A stretch of 64,000 nucleotides of DNA. Source: Mikania micrantha. Lineage: Eukaryota > Streptophyta > Magnoliopsida > Asterales > Asteraceae. The notes beneath the pieces are model-generated. The model did not search any database, was not told the origin of the DNA, and saw only the letters and a program-made list of their open reading frames with translations. Below are positions 1 to 12,539 of the stretch, piece after piece (the stretch's first letter is position 1; the number at the start of each line of letters is the position of its first letter). The position numbers and the translations under genes were made by a program. The stretch spans positions 20,163,475 through 20,227,474 of the forward strand of contig CM018696.1 of assembly GCA_009363875.1 (NCBI GenBank), written 5' to 3'.

Positions 1-539
1 TGCTACTGTTGTTTTACGGGTATGTCTGTCCCCAATAATTAATTCTCGTTGGCCACGTCCTATGGGAATCATTGAATCAATAGCTATAAGCCCTGTTTGA
101 AGAAGCTCATATACAAAACATCAAGAAATAGTCCCCGAAGTGGGCGATTCCAATAACCTATATTCAAAAGACGAAATTTCATCTCAACCATCAATAGGTT
201 TAGCCAGGGTGTTTATAACACGACCAAAATAGGCCTCACTCATTGGTATATGAGTAATTCTTCCTGTTGCTTTTACAAAACTCCATTCTTGTATCAGCAA
301 ACCATCACCCATTAATATAACACGAACATTAGTTGATTCCAAATTAAAAGCAATTCCTATTGCACCCTCTTGAAATTCTACTAATTTACCGCCATTACTT
401 CATCAAGACCATGAATACGAGCAATGCCATCACCTACTTGAAGTACGGTACCGGTATTTACATTCTTTACTTCTCTATTATATTGATCAATACGTTCACG
501 GATAATATTACTAATTTTGTCGGCTTGAATGGTTACCAT
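1..539 (-). pseudogene. atpA: Plastid atpA 5' part in the nucleus (NUPT)
   Basis: Read on the minus strand from the ATG at 537-539, this encodes the N-terminal third of the chloroplast ATP synthase CF1 alpha subunit, starting MVTIQADKISNIIRERIDQY and reaching the nucleotide-binding loop at the window edge. It is not functional. A 1-bp loss near 390 turns the expected MAGELVEF stretch into a frameshift with an immediate TAG. The Walker A loop, normally GDRQTGKTA, reads GDRHTRKTT. In plastids atpF lies directly upstream of atpA in the same order and spacing, and that arrangement is kept here (atpF at 607-996, spacer 540-606). I read this as plastid DNA moved to the nucleus. The left end lies outside the window. 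Confidence 0.93.
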
Positions 540-606
540 GAGTATTTCTTAATTCTTTTTTGAAAAAAATTCAAATAAATCAAAAATAATGCCTAAAGTA
601 GAAGGA

Positions 607-996
607 CTAATCCGTTATTTGTTTCATCGTGACCAATATGCCAATAATGGAACTGATAGTACGTAAATGTAACTCGTTGTTTAAACAACTATACAGAGTT
701 CCTAGAGCTCTTTGTAAAGCTTGTTGGAAAACCCGTTGTCGGACTTGATTACTAGCCTTTTGTTGTTCAAAATTTATGGTTTCATTTTTGTAATTTTCTA
801 GTTGTTCCAAAATCTTATAAGTTGAATTAATCAAATTCAATTTTACTCGCTCCATCTCAGAGTACCCATTCGCGCGAAATTTATTTGCTTCTATTTCTAC
901 TTCCCTTAAGCGAGCCCGTGCTTTTTCTAGCTGTTCAATGGCCCTTCACGCAATTCTTCTGAATTTCTAATAGTATTCAAGATTCTCTGTTTTCGA
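607..996 (-). pseudogene. atpF: Plastid atpF exon 2 in the nucleus (NUPT)
   Basis: Minus-strand remnant of the second exon of the chloroplast CF0 subunit I (b) gene. The last 82 codons (855-607) are open, begin MERVKLNLINSTYKILEQLE and end at the family's normal C-terminus, QITD followed by stop. The preceding part (996-856) still encodes QRILNTIRNSEELREG, but one G is missing from the GAAGGGGCC stretch and shifts the frame. Homology ends near 996, inside exon 2, so the group II intron and exon 1 are absent: this is the right breakpoint of the plastid insertion. It is contiguous with the atpA remnant, as in plastid genomes. Confidence 0.92.
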
Positions 997-1375
997 TGAC
1001 ATTAAACCGTCTCATTGAACCCTACAATATTAGCTTTAAGTTTTTGCTTTAACAAATAGTTTTAGAGTTTACATTTTAGGCCTTGGTTTTTAGCTTTTAG
1101 GTTTTATCTTTATTTTTAGGGTTTGTTTTTAAAGTTTTGGTTTTAGTATTAGGGTTTATTTTTTATAATTTAAGGTTTGGGTTTTTAGGTTCGACAAGCC
1201 AGTTCCAATGATGCAAAAATGAATTCAATCTGATTTTGAATGGGTCGGTTTTCGAGTTTTTAAAAATCATTTTTAGACGTTTTAGGCATAATTTTCTTTT
1301 TAGTGGATCCAACCATATATATATATATATATCCCTCCCCTATATAGAGGATCCAACCATAAATATGTAGAATAT
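997..1375. repeat. Degenerate TTTAGGG-like stretch and TA microsatellite
   Basis: No gene. From about 1076 to 1190 the strand is a run of T-rich words such as TTTTAGG, TTAGGGTTT and TTTTTAGGTT that look like decayed plant telomere repeat (TTTAGGG), lying directly beside the plastid insertion. A (TA)n tract follows at about 1314-1332. The telomere-like reading rests on word composition only; no perfect unit is tandemly repeated. Confidence 0.35.
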
Positions 1376-2215
1376 CCCTTCCCTAGGGGATGGATCAATT
1401 GGTAACCCACTCTAATTGAAAGAACTTATAACCCAAATTGATTGGTTGTCTAATATAATAAATTTGAAATGAGTGATCTATATTAATTATAGAAAATATG
1501 AGTGGTTGAGATTTGTTTACGGGTATTTTAGAGATTTGCTAGGTGTTCTTGATTTCATTTTAAAAATAAAAGTTTACCCCCCTATTTTTTAAACCTTCAT
1601 AAATTTTATATACATTATTATTTTTTTTAAAAAAATTACACCATTAAATTTGTCACATTTTTATCTTTGATTCAAGTATAGTTTTGTCAAATTTTTTTAA
1701 AGTTTTCGTAATTACACTGATGTAACGAGCTGAATTCTTTCAAAGTGTTCGTAATTACACTGATGTAATGAGCTGAATTTTTTCAAAGTGTTCATAATTA
1801 CACTAAAGCAACGAGCAGAATTTTTTCAAAGGGTTCATAATTACACTAATGTAACGAACAATAACATTAGATACAGATCGTTACACTGATGTAACAAGCT
1901 GTAAATAATTTTTTTTATAAGAAGTTTTCGTTATTTTTTTTAAAAACTTTTTTTATCTTTAGTTCAACTATAGCCTTGTGAAATTTTTTCAAAGTGTTCG
2001 TAATTACATTAATGTAACGAGCTGAATTTTTTCAAAGTATTCATAATTACACTGATGTAACGAATTGAATTTTTCAAGGTGTTCGTAATTACAATAATGT
2101 AACTAGCTGAATTTTTTCAAAATGTTCATAATTACACTGATGTAACGAGCTGTAACTTATTATTTTTTAAAGTTACAATTATTTAACTTTATATTTTATT
2201 TGATATAAATTTATT
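1376..2215. mobile_element. AT-rich element with 43-bp repeats (GATGTAACGAGC family)
   Basis: Non-coding AT-rich DNA in which the core ATTACACTGATGTAACGAGC recurs at a 43-bp period in two blocks of about four units (roughly 1700-1870 and 1990-2160). The two blocks are preceded by matching leaders (TTTGATTCAAGTATAG and TTTAGTTCAACTATAG), so a unit of about 290 bp appears duplicated. The stretch around 1570-1660 (GTTTACCCCCCTATTTTTTAAACCTTCATAA) matches the subterminal part of the TA-flanked elements at 40.7 and 58.4 kb, so this is probably a damaged member of that family. Its own ends are not clear. Confidence 0.55.
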
Positions 2216-2419
2216 TAATGAACCAATTTTTCAAATGAAATTCTAACATAGTTTCAAAGTTTAACTAGGTCTACTATCCTATTCTATGTCTTCATCATCC
2301 TCACATTACCTATCACACATGTAAAATAGATTTCAGTCAACTATTTGCATAGTTGGTGAACACACATACAAGTTTGTATAACATATAGGAAATAGATACA
2401 AATTCAAAGTCCAAAGTAT
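2216..2419. other. Gene-free stretch
   Basis: AT-rich DNA without a supported gene; I see no terminal repeats, coding bias or RNA gene here. Confidence 0.5.
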
Positions 2420-3744
2420 TGACCTAAAGCATATGTTCTCACAAGTTTCAAAGGCATCATGTATAGCACAAAAGTTCATATAATTCATCAAATCATGCAA
2501 ATAATCATTGTTCTCAACAGTCATCAAACAGTGTCAAATGATACTTGTACCCTAAAGGCTTGCAAGGCCTAAAAGTAAGTATGTAAACACGTGCCTTCAA
2601 TTGTGTACATTTTCACCTTTTTAGCACAAAGACCTAAGTCAATGCGAAGTTGGTATCTATCACACCATAGGTTACTCTTGTATCGAATAATGCATACATA
2701 ATTTAACATGTAATCGCATACAACTAAAAGTAATCTCTAAAGACTAAGTCATTGCATCATTTGTGTTTTGACTCTAAGAATAACATAATTTATAAAGGAC
2801 ATGTGTAACATTCCTAAAACATTACAAAATGTAAAGAAGGGAGTATGAATGTACTCACTTGGTTTATTTGCTAATCCAAAGTCTTCAAATAGAGTGTGAG
2901 GGATAAGAAGCAACCAAACTTCACCCTAGAGTTAAATGCATAATACTTCTTAATGCTGCTTAAAGTTCAAGTGTTGACAATGTCTTAGAAACTATGGCAT
3001 ACTATGAAAGTCCTATATAACATCTCTAAGTTTTTATAATGGTATCATTTGGAATATTTATTTATTTAAGAATATGTTTATTGTTGTTAGGATCTAGAAC
3101 TAACAAGGATTCATATGCCAATAATAGTATATTTAATTACTTTTAGATAAAATATTTTAGGAATATAAATAAATATAAATATGAGAGAACGCGTGAGAAT
3201 TTAAAATTCGGATTGTAGATCGCGCCATGTTCTAGTTTGGCATAGAACTGGACCAGTGGGTAAATTGCAGCTCTTATAAATTAGCATTTCACATTCATAA
3301 TTTTTGCATTTCATTTAATTAGGTTTAATTAGATGAGTTAAACACAAGCAACTGTGAAACGATAATTCAAGGAACTAACGAACCGTACATTGCACATTAG
3401 TTTTGGAAACCAAGTGTGGCAAACACGAACACAAATGCAAAAAAATAATTCAGGGAATTATTGGATTGTGCATTACATGTTGATTATGATTAGTCAAGCA
3501 TGCAGACATTTCATAAAACACAAACACAAACTATCACCGATAATTCGAGGAATTATCGAAACATACACGAGTCTCACGAACGTTGATGAATTAAACGAAA
3601 AACAAATGAATTTAACAATAATTAAGCTCTATGGGAACCTAGAATAAGTTAAACAACGACAATAAGTAAAGAAACGATGCTCGTAAACGCTAAACAATCA
3701 AAAAACAAGCTTGAACACCAAAATTGGGCCAATTGGGCTCATTC

Positions 3745-3880
3745 TGCAAGCCAGGCGGTACGCCCGGAGTGCTACTTCCACTCGGGGCGATGCGTGCAGA
3801 TTAACCAGATGCCATTTGGATTATTTTAATCCAGGCACTACGCTTGGCCTCGTATGGACACGCTAGGCGATACGCCTGGA
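3745..3880. repeat. GGCGGTACGCC word array
   Basis: Interspersed GC-rich words around the core GGCGGTACGCC (AGGCGGTACGCCCGG, GGGGCGATGCGTGC, GGCACTACGCTTGG, AGGCGATACGCCTGG) within otherwise AT-rich LTR sequence. Related words occur at 10370-10575 and 22735-22865. They are dispersed variants, not tandem repeats. Confidence 0.6.
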
Positions 3881-3886
3881 AGCCGA

Positions 3887-6800
3887 TGTCACACACCGAG
3901 CAGGAGGGCCGGATCGAGTGTCCCGTCGGGCGGAATGGTCCCGGGGCGTGATATCAGGGATGATAATCGTGATGATCAGATTGTTTACATTGCACATGAT
4001 ATATAATGAGAAAATGATACATTAAATAGAATTACAAAGTTAAATTACATAAGTTTCGTTCATGATTTAACTATGTAAATCTACTATCAACATCATAATT
4101 CTTCTATCTTGTATCTGCACAAGATATACAAAATAATATGTATAATGATGTTAAAAAGTATGCACGTCCAAAATACTAGGTCCTCTATCTGGGCGTCCTA
4201 GTCAAAAGCACAAACTTCTTAGTTAGACCTGTTCGTCACCAGAGAAGTCACGCAAAAAGATCAAGTCAACACATGGTTGGTGAGTTCATATAGTTTTGTT
4301 TAGAAATAGATTTTGTACAAACCTGACCAGATGACAACCTTAACCTCACCATTAACCACATATACCATCTAATTTAGTATGCTTATATATAGGGCATATG
4401 TAGGGTCAAGCTTACCGCCAGCCCAGCCACCAGCCCACCACATACCAAACCACATGATATATTGTTTCTGGTGATAATTAAGAGTTTCATCCCATACATT
4501 TGATTCACAACCTTTGAACAACCTGTAGATTTGTTAACACTGATCACCCGTAATGACAACCTTAATGTAGGGCATATGTAGGGTCAAGATTAGTGCCAAC
4601 CCAGCCACCAGCCCACCACATACCGAACTGCATAACATATTGTTGTTAATGATAATTAAGTGTTTCATTCCACACCATCGACACAATAGTTCTTTATTTC
4701 TTAGTTCTTGTAATTCCAGAAAAATAGAAATTCTATTGATTCCTTAAGTTCTTCACACAATCGTGATCAAACATAGCATTTGTAGAAACATTAAATTAAA
4801 TGCTTAATTAAATAAATAAGTAAACATTTAATAAAATCTAAGACCTAACGATTGGGCCTTGGTCAACACGAGTAGGCTAGTCTATCAATCACGCTTCTTA
4901 GTAGTGAAGGAGATCTGTAAACCTCATCAAACATGCGACCTATAATCAATCAGTCTAGCTAGGACATCTTTTGACATATAGGATTTTATAGTTCTTCTAG
5001 ATCGTCCGTAGTTCGTATAGTTCTTTAGTTCTTTGGCACATGTTATCTTTGAGTATTTCCCAGATGTTCCTTGGAAACTGTTTAGGGGATGCTGTAAATA
5101 TCATCAAACATGCGTCTCATATTCAATCAGTCTAGCTAGGACGTCTTTCAAACTTGGGATTGGCACATGCTATCTTTGATATTTACCAGACAGACCCTTG
5201 GAAATAGTTCTTTGTTCATAGTTCTTTGAAATAGATCTTTAGTTCTTTGACAACACACCACCGAAAATAGTTCTTTGATTATACCTTTAGTTCTTTGAAA
5301 TTAGATCTTTGAAAGTAGTTTGTTGTTTTAGATTTTTAGTTCTTTGAAAATAGACCTTTGAAAATAGTTCTTTGATTTGAAATAGTTATATACTCATGAT
5401 GAATAAATAACTCATTTTGAAATCCTACAAATAGTTTACCTAGACAGAAATCAAGGATAACAATTATACATGTAAAACATATATGAAGTAAAAGCATTTA
5501 AGTAAATATAGTCTAGGGAAAATAATTTACCCATGCTTCTCAGCCCCGCGTTTTGTAAAACAAAAATGTCTAGAAAAGGGGCAATGAACTCACCTGTGTT
5601 GCTATGTAATGAATCACAACAGATATGTGCGCTCGTTACTTGTAGATTAAGTATCTTCAGTACCTGGTTTGATTTATTATAATTTGAATACTATAAGTTT
5701 CGAGAGATAACGTATATAGGGTTTTGGTCTCGATGTGCGACTATGTGTCCTAGACTTTACTAATGTGTTTCTAAGTCTCTCAAAATAGTCTACACTAATT
5801 ATCCCTTAGATATTCACATTTGAACCTCACTTATGTAAGGTTTACATTACACTTATTCTAGATCTTTTAGTTGACAAGTCGTTTATAAAATCCATTTTAA
5901 GTTGAGATATTTAAGTTAGAAATCTTAAAATATGTTTTAAAAACACTTTAACTAAATAATCTTATAAATCATTTCCTTTTTATTAAAACATAAATTATTT
6001 TAAGAGAATATAAGTTAACATGTTAGACTTAGGTTAACCTCACTTGATTAACTCCAAGTCCTTTACTGAATCCTTGTTATTCGTAGTTCTTGATCGTTCT
6101 GGTGTATAATTCACATTAGATCATTTGAGTAAACGATCTAAGTTAGTCATACCATTATATGAGATCACTAAGGATGGAGTGTTAACATACAATGTCAATA
6201 CATCCCCACTTAGTTTGTTCCTTGTTCTTCCATTGATTTCAAATTGTTTTCCTGAATTTGTAGAACTCTTAAGTATCAAACACGTTGCCCTTTGTAGTAA
6301 ACTATGGTTTTTGTTTACAAAATCCCATTTAATTGTTTAAAGGAATCAAGTTAAGTTTAGTAATATTAGGGTTTTGGGTTGGCACTTGGTTAACCTCCCT
6401 TAAATATAATTCATTCCCAACAACCTTATTCATGGTTTTATTTAAGAAACCCAAATGTTTTCACTCACATGATTATTAATACCCCTGTTTATATGTCAAA
6501 GCGGTGTAGAAAGGTTTCGATATTGAAATCCTTGGCATAGATAGTTTACAAAACCGATTATCAACCCTCGAAAACCCTAATGGGCTCCCCATGCATGCAA
6601 ACTAATCACGCGAAACAACTAAGACACGACTAAGGTTTCCATGTGAATGGCATTATATTCGATCTTGGTGTTCCTACATATGAAAGATGGTCATACGAAT
6701 ATAAGATGGAATGACCATGCGAATGGAGCAAACATGCGACTCAAGACCTTCGAAAATGGATGCCATGCGACTGAAGATAATCGACCGAATAGAGTATTCA

Positions 6801-8028
6801 TGCAAACGTGGGGAGGGTGGTCCGAATGAAGACCAACGAATGTGGCTCACGAATGGGCTCCATTCGCATGAAGATCCACTCGGTCGCCCATTTTCCTGCG
6901 TATGAACACTCATTCGGCCATGGGTTTGGTTCATTCGGTCCATTATCATTCGGATGAGCTGGTGGCTCATTTTCCCGGTCGGGACTGTATCATTTGGGCA
7001 CACCATTTCTGTGTAAATGGTTGAAACATGAAGTCACTTAAGTTCCTATCTCACCCTAGACCATAATCGTGCGGCTCCTAAGGTTTGTGATGGTCTAAAA
7101 CCGGTTGAGAAGTGTGGGCGTTTAAAAGGGAAAGAAACCCTAAAAATCGCGACTTTGAACCAAATTTTACCTTGTTTCTGCTGGTTTGCTCAGAACTCTT
7201 GTACTTTCGTATTCTACGTGTTGTGAGGATCGTTTTGATACCAAGAACACTCGATTTGGTGGAGATTTGTAGTTTCTAAGGTTTGGAGTTTTAGAGAAAG
7301 CTTAGAGAGAGAAAGTGACGGAAATGGGGAAGAAGGAACGGGTAGGTGGAGGAGGTTAATGGCATTTAATGGCATTTCAAACCTTTTAACGATCTGACAA
7401 TTTTGGGTTCGTTTGGTTCCGCTCGTTTTCGCGTAAAAGTGTCGGTTTTCGGTTTTCTTGTCGCGATACGTTACGATTTTAAAAATAGAATTTACTAAAT
7501 TAGATTAGGTGGTAATTCATAGTAAATTAACTAATATCTTTTGTTTATTTTAAGATTCTGAAACATTAAATTTAACTGTTTTAATCGAATCGTACAGTTG
7601 TCGCGCGTATCCGTTCGGATCATCACCCGTACGAACACGACGATAACTACACTCTTCGATGTGATTTTCTAATTATTGGACATCATTCAGAATGTTAAAC
7701 TTTCAAGTATATTCGTACAGATCGTCACCTATACGAATAACCCGTCTATTTAGCATTCACGTACGACATCCGTTATGATTTTGTTCTATACAACCTTCCA
7801 TACGTCTATACATCATAAAGTCCTAACTAACAATCACGTAATAGCTTTGTGTTGTCAGATAGTTTTCTGACTGTTAAACCATGGATTTGAAACATGTTTC
7901 TGACATAAATGTGAAATAGTTCTATGTCAAACATCAAATGATAGTAGTATACATGTAATTCACATAGTTCATACATGAGTTACTGCACAAGTCACTGTTC
8001 CGGTTACGTTTCCGGCACTGATGTTACA
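3887..8028 (-). mobile_element. Giant solo LTR no. 1 (4.1 kb), TSD GCCGA
   Basis: A 4142-bp sequence starting TGTCACAC and ending GATGTTACA on the plus strand, bounded by a perfect 5-bp duplication GCCGA (3882-3886 and 8029-8033). It has no reading frame of substance. Its whole length aligns by recognisable segments with the copies at 54203-58118 and, in reverse, 27639-32120. Orientation is minus: that strand starts TGTAACATCAG, like the Tekay LTR start TGTGACATCC at 43290, and has a CT-rich leader-like stretch (about 7290-7340). I infer a solo LTR left by recombination between the two LTRs of a Ty3/gypsy element. A directly repeated segment (about 4380-4490 and 4560-4670) lies inside. Confidence 0.85.
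6640..7010. repeat. CATTCGG / CGAATG word array in LTR no. 1
   Basis: Many copies of CGAATG, CATTCGG, ATTCGGTC and CATGCGA at irregular spacing of about 10-30 bp. Several overlapping reading frames on both strands here are products of this word bias, not genes. The block occupies the same part of the LTR as the CGAACC block of LTR no. 2 and the CCGAAT block of LTR no. 3. Confidence 0.65.
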
Positions 8029-10239
8029 GCCGAAGATGCCAAAACCACCTTAACACTCAACCTATCTCATTTTTCATCATTGCAATCCTATTTCTTCAGC
8101 CAGAGCACCTCTATCTTGAGATTCTACCCCCATTTCTCCATCATTTCACAAGAAAACCTCCATTGTTGAGCTTGGAAGCCATTGGAGCTTGGAAGAGAAG
8201 CTTGGAACTTATCATCATCAACACACCACCACTTGAAGCCACTAAGAGCTCATTCCCAGCCACTTTTTGAGCTGCCAAGTCCCCGTTCTAGCTTCATCTC
8301 AGTGCTCTATAGCTTTGTGAGGTAGTTTTATAAGCTTATCTATATTTAGATCATACATGCAAGGGGTGAAAACCCACATGCATGAACATCCGCCCTCATG
8401 CAACTCCATGTGGCTCTTGTGCAAGAAATTTATTGGTGTTCTTGTGTATTTTTAATATAGATCTACTGATTTTAGAACATAGGATTGATGGATTGAGTTT
8501 TGATAGGTTATTGTGTTGATTTTGTAGAACTTGCCATAAAAGGAAACTTTTATGTTGCATGTTGTAGATTTGTGATGATCTAGACATGTTAGACATGTCT
8601 AGATGTTGTCAAATGCATATTGAAGTGTTTAGAAACACATTTGGGTATTTGATTTTGTGAAAAACATGATTTTATAAAATCTTACTATATATGGAAACTT
8701 TTGTAAATCAAAAGAGGGGTTTTAATGCTTGAACATGTTTCGGTTATTTTTGATTATTGAAATATGTTTAAAAATGATTTTTAACATATTTGGAAACTTT
8801 GATTTGTGAAAACGGACTTTTAAACGAATACTTACTATATTAGGAAACTTTGATTGGACAAAATGGTATAAATGGAAATTTATGCGCAAACAATGTATTT
8901 TAAGTATTTACATAAGTTTTTACAAACATACTTGATGTATTAGAATTATGAAACGGGATTTCATAACCAAACTTTCCTAAAAGGGAAAATTTCCAACAAT
9001 GGTAACCATTACGATTTCATAACACAACATGTGTGAAAGTGTTATGATTAGATTCGTAGGATGTATGATGATGTCCTACGTGCGTGTTAAGATTCAATTA
9101 GCTCATAAGTAACCTAAACACAACAAACATGTCACCAACGATTCGTCTAGTCAACACAAGTCAATGCGCACACTCGGTTGAGCACACCGACAGTTGGATT
9201 TGTATGGGATTCAACACACCACAAAACACATACTCACAACCTATATGATTAAAAGTGGTCACTAGCAGGTTGCTAGCATTCGCAGATTTGCGAACATACA
9301 AACCGGAACTGCTTTATCAGGTGAGGTCACGACCCCTTTTTATCTTTTCTACCTTTGGGGGAGAAAACATTGCATGATAAACTGTTTTTGATACAACTTA
9401 TTTTGACTACGTATGGACATGCTTTATCACTATATGTATATGTGTGGCACACATCACAAACTCAAAAGTTCTCACAAACACACCTCGGACCGTTAGTAGC
9501 GCGGGGCGCCTAGCGTGGTAATCTTGGATAGTACTATTTGGGCCTGACAAGTCCCACCCATCACGCTTGGGAAGGCCAACCAGACTGGAGGTCAGAATGG
9601 GTGCACTATTGACCAATACACTTTGCCATTGTCTTGTGATGGACATGGCGGGAGGCACAAATGTCAGCTTCGGTGTGAACCCACATATAATTAACTGTAT
9701 TGACTAGCTATCAATCGATACTGCATTGTAATAATATGTAATCCAGCAACCTTTACTTTAAACATTTTTATGTTTACTGCTTATGAAAAACATGTGCTCT
9801 CACCAACCATTGTGTTGACCCTTTTTACTCGCATGTTTTCTCAGGTAACTAAGACATGCGCATGAGGATCTAGGGTGCTAGGATGGAGTCCATGCATCAG
9901 TTCTAGTGTCTTAGGCCCATTGTGAACATTTAACATTTGTCTTATTATGTAATGATGATTACTTAAACCGCTTCCGCACTATTACTCTTTATTGCTTGAA
10001 AACTATTTTAACTTAAGCTTCTGCAACTTATATTTTCAAAGTTGTATTGACAACTTAAACATTTACTTCCACACTCTAATTTTATAAAACTGTTTTTGTC
10101 CAAGTATTTGGATGTACGTATGCAACCAGACATGAAAGTCTCGCAACTGTAACTGGAGACTGCGATCCTGCAGATACTCAGGCTATGAGAACCAGTCACG
10201 TCACGCCTTCGGATAGGCCCGGAAGGCCGGGGTGCGACA

Positions 10240-10770
10240 AGTATGGTTTAGAGAAATGAAGGAATAGAGAAATGACAAGATTGGTGCTTCGAATTTTTAT
10301 GTTTTTTTATTTCTGTTTTTAAAGTTCTACCATACTAAAATGTTTTAATAATTTACAACTATGGCGCTTGTTATTTTATGCCAAAGGGTGAGGCGAGAGC
10401 CTCGGCGGTATGGGCTTGGAAATCTTCGGATTTCTTCGTTGTACGCCAAGACCGATCAACTCCCACTAGGCGGTACACGGCGTGTCTCGGGAGAGAACCT
10501 GACTAAAATATTCTTAGCGGTATGCCAAGACCCCCTAGGGGCTTGCTTGGCGGTACGCGACACCTCCCAGAACGCAAAAAGCTTATAAAAACCATACTAG
10601 TGCATTATACATACCCTTTACCCCATTCTTTCGACATAACTCGATACCTTTGACCAAAATTGCTCTGGCAACACCACCCACTACCACGAAAAGTGATGTA
10701 CGTGAAACTATATATTTTATATGATGGATTTTTCACATAGATTTTAGTTTTAAAATTGTCTTTACTATGA
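10240..10770 (+). mobile_element. LTR-like fragment with word array and TATA box
   Basis: From 10370 to 10575 the words GGCGGTATGGGC, TACGCCAAGACC, AGGCGGTACACGGCG, AGCGGTATGCCAAG and TTGGCGGTACGCG are interspersed. Immediately downstream lies a good TATA motif, CTTATAAAAACC at about 10580, as in the LTR promoter at 50.7 kb. GGATTTCTTCGTTGTACGCC here closely matches GGATTTCTTCGCGGTACGCC near 22805, so the two are diverged copies of one repeat. The ends are not defined; no gene is present. Confidence 0.45.
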
Positions 10771-11816
10771 ACTAGATCACACAAAATAGGCAAGTGTACC
10801 TATCGTATAGTAATATAGCTAATGGTAAGAACCAGATATCAATCCGTGGACACAATATCTCTCAATGCTAAACTTAGGTCAATGTTTAGCAAAAACATGA
10901 AGAAGTCAGGTTTGTTGAATTTTAAAATAATAACTAAATAAATAGATTTTTAAAATAATCGAAAGTCTAATGAATTTGCCTAGATTATGAATTCACTTAG
11001 TCTAGTGATGTGATTAATATGAATTGGTAAATCAATGTTTACTAGATTCTAGTCAAAGATATATAATCCTATAATCTTTTGGAAAATTAAAATAACAAAC
11101 ACATTCTAATCACCTAAGATTATTCTATGAAGCCTAAAGTCAAGGTCTATGTCAAGATTTATCCAAGAATTAGTCATCCATCAAGAATCTTAATTCTACA
11201 ACTTAAATTTATCCAAAAAAATAATATGACTTATACATACTAATCACCTTAAGTTGCATAAATTTAACAAAATCACAATTTCTTCCAACTTACAATCTAT
11301 GAACACAATCATGCAAATGAGGTCATTAGGCCATAATTTCCTAACTTACATGTTAAACATATTCTACAAATTATAATATCACTATAGTTTTTCCAAACTT
11401 TAGTGAAAAGAAATATACTTATGCAAGTTTCATAATATTCAAGAAACCAATTATTATTCCTAAGCTCATGGCATAATCTTAAAAACAAGATGTAAGATTA
11501 TAAACAAATGTTTGATCATGGTTTTCCAACATAATATGACTAAACATTCACCATTCTTGAACACTAATCAACCTGCACAAATATACAACATCATTGGAAC
11601 AAAATCATAACTTCATCTTGAATCTTGACATATACCATTTTAACCAATTCATAAAATCAACATCACATGAACATAAGTTTCATCATAATCTAGACAATAG
11701 AGTGATTAGCCCATAAGGCTTGCAAGAACAAAAATAAAGTATGCAAAATTAACAAGAAACATGATGGAAATAACAAATTCAAACCACTAGCAAGCAAGGA
11801 TTGGAAACAAAATGGT

Positions 11817-12480
11817 GTCAGGCACGGTCGTGCCAAAAGTCGCACGGTCGTGCAAGGTGCTGCAGTGCTTCCCTTTTGGTCCGGGGCCGTTTTTGAAGTT
11901 GCCATTTTCAGCTAAGGCCATGTTTGGTAGCCTCTTTATCCCATTCAGAGGCTACCTCTTAATGGTTTATAGCATGTGAATGGTTAAAAAGTATCCTTAA
12001 GTCTGAATGGTAAAGAGGTTGGTAATGGTTCATAACCTTTGAATAGTTAAGAGGTAACCCTAAGTCTGAATGGTTAAGAGGTTATGAACCATTCAGAGGT
12101 AACCTCTTAATGCCATTCAGATGCAAACAAACAACCCCTAAGTCTTGAAAATCGACTCGAGGTGTCAGGCACGGTCGTGCCAAAAGTCGCACTATCGAGC
12201 GCGTCTCAAAATGGTCGGCACTACCTTCCTTTGGCTCGGCACTACCTTGCTTTGGCCCGGCATTGGCTAGCTGCACGGTCGTGCAAGGCTCATGCACGAT
12301 CGTGCATGTGTCAGAACTACCATGTGTGGCTCGGCTCTGCCTGGTTTCACGGTAGTGCAATGTTTATACACAGTCGTGCGCGGGTCAGCACGGCCATGCT
12401 TGGCCTTTGCACTGCCAGTGTTGGATGCAGAGTAGGGATGCACTGCCAGTGCAAGATTTGGCACGGTAGTGCGCATCTGG
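11817..12480. repeat. GCACGGTCGTGC word array, 3' side of Athila
   Basis: Recurrent near-palindromic words GCACGGTCGTGC, GCACGATCGTGC, GCACTACCTTGC and GCACGGTAGTGC at irregular spacing, interrupted by the Tourist MITE at 11916-12138. Translated in any frame they give ARPC/TTV-like pseudo-repeats, so the apparent ORFs across 12082-12532 on both strands are artefacts of the array. The same words fill 15696-16165 in the same element. Confidence 0.75.
11916..12138. mobile_element. Tourist-like MITE (PIF/Harbinger type), TSD TAA
   Basis: A 223-bp insertion starting GGCCATGTTTGG and ending CAAACAACCCC, whose ends are inverted versions of each other (GGCCATGTTTGGTAG against GGGGTTGTTTGTTTG). It is flanked by TAA at 11913-11915 and 12139-12141. 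Interior words CCATTCAGAGG and CCTCTTAATGG occur in both orientations, giving strong foldback potential. Terminal GG..TGTTTGG and a TAA duplication are hallmarks of Tourist MITEs. It interrupts Athila 3' sequence and is therefore younger. Confidence 0.8.
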
Positions 12481-12539
12481 GGATTTGCTCAGAAATTGCT
12501 GAAATTCCATATAACGCTTGATTTTCTTCCAAGCAAGGT

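Larger units (their letters stand above)
2420..10239 (+). mobile_element. Decayed Tekay-type LTR, split by a younger solo LTR
   Basis: The right end, GGCCGGGGTGCGACA at 10225-10239, resembles the end of the 27.6-32.1 kb LTR (GGCCCGGGGTGTGACA). The segment CTCACCAACC ... GTTTTCTCAGGTAAC (about 9800-9850) matches CTCACCAACC ... GTTTCTCAGGTGATG at the corresponding place of that LTR. A TATA-like TTATAAATT lies at 3273. The left end is uncertain: AGTAT directly precedes TG at 2420 and directly follows the right end, which would be a 5-bp target duplication and would give a native length near 3.7 kb, but TGACC is an atypical start. Removing the element at 3887-8028 restores continuity (CCTGGAAGCCGA to AGATGCC). 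The stretch has no coding capacity. Confidence 0.45.

Noticed and set aside
360..563. Plus-strand 67-codon frame
   Set aside because: Antisense of the plastid atpA remnant, whose minus-strand reading matches a known protein.
6647..7006. Overlapping frames on both strands
   Set aside because: Produced by the CGAATG/CATTCGG word array inside solo LTR no. 1; no protein-like composition.
12082..12532. Arg/Pro/Cys-rich frames, up to 119 codons
   Set aside because: Translations of the GCACGGTCGTGC array; they occur on both strands and in several frames.
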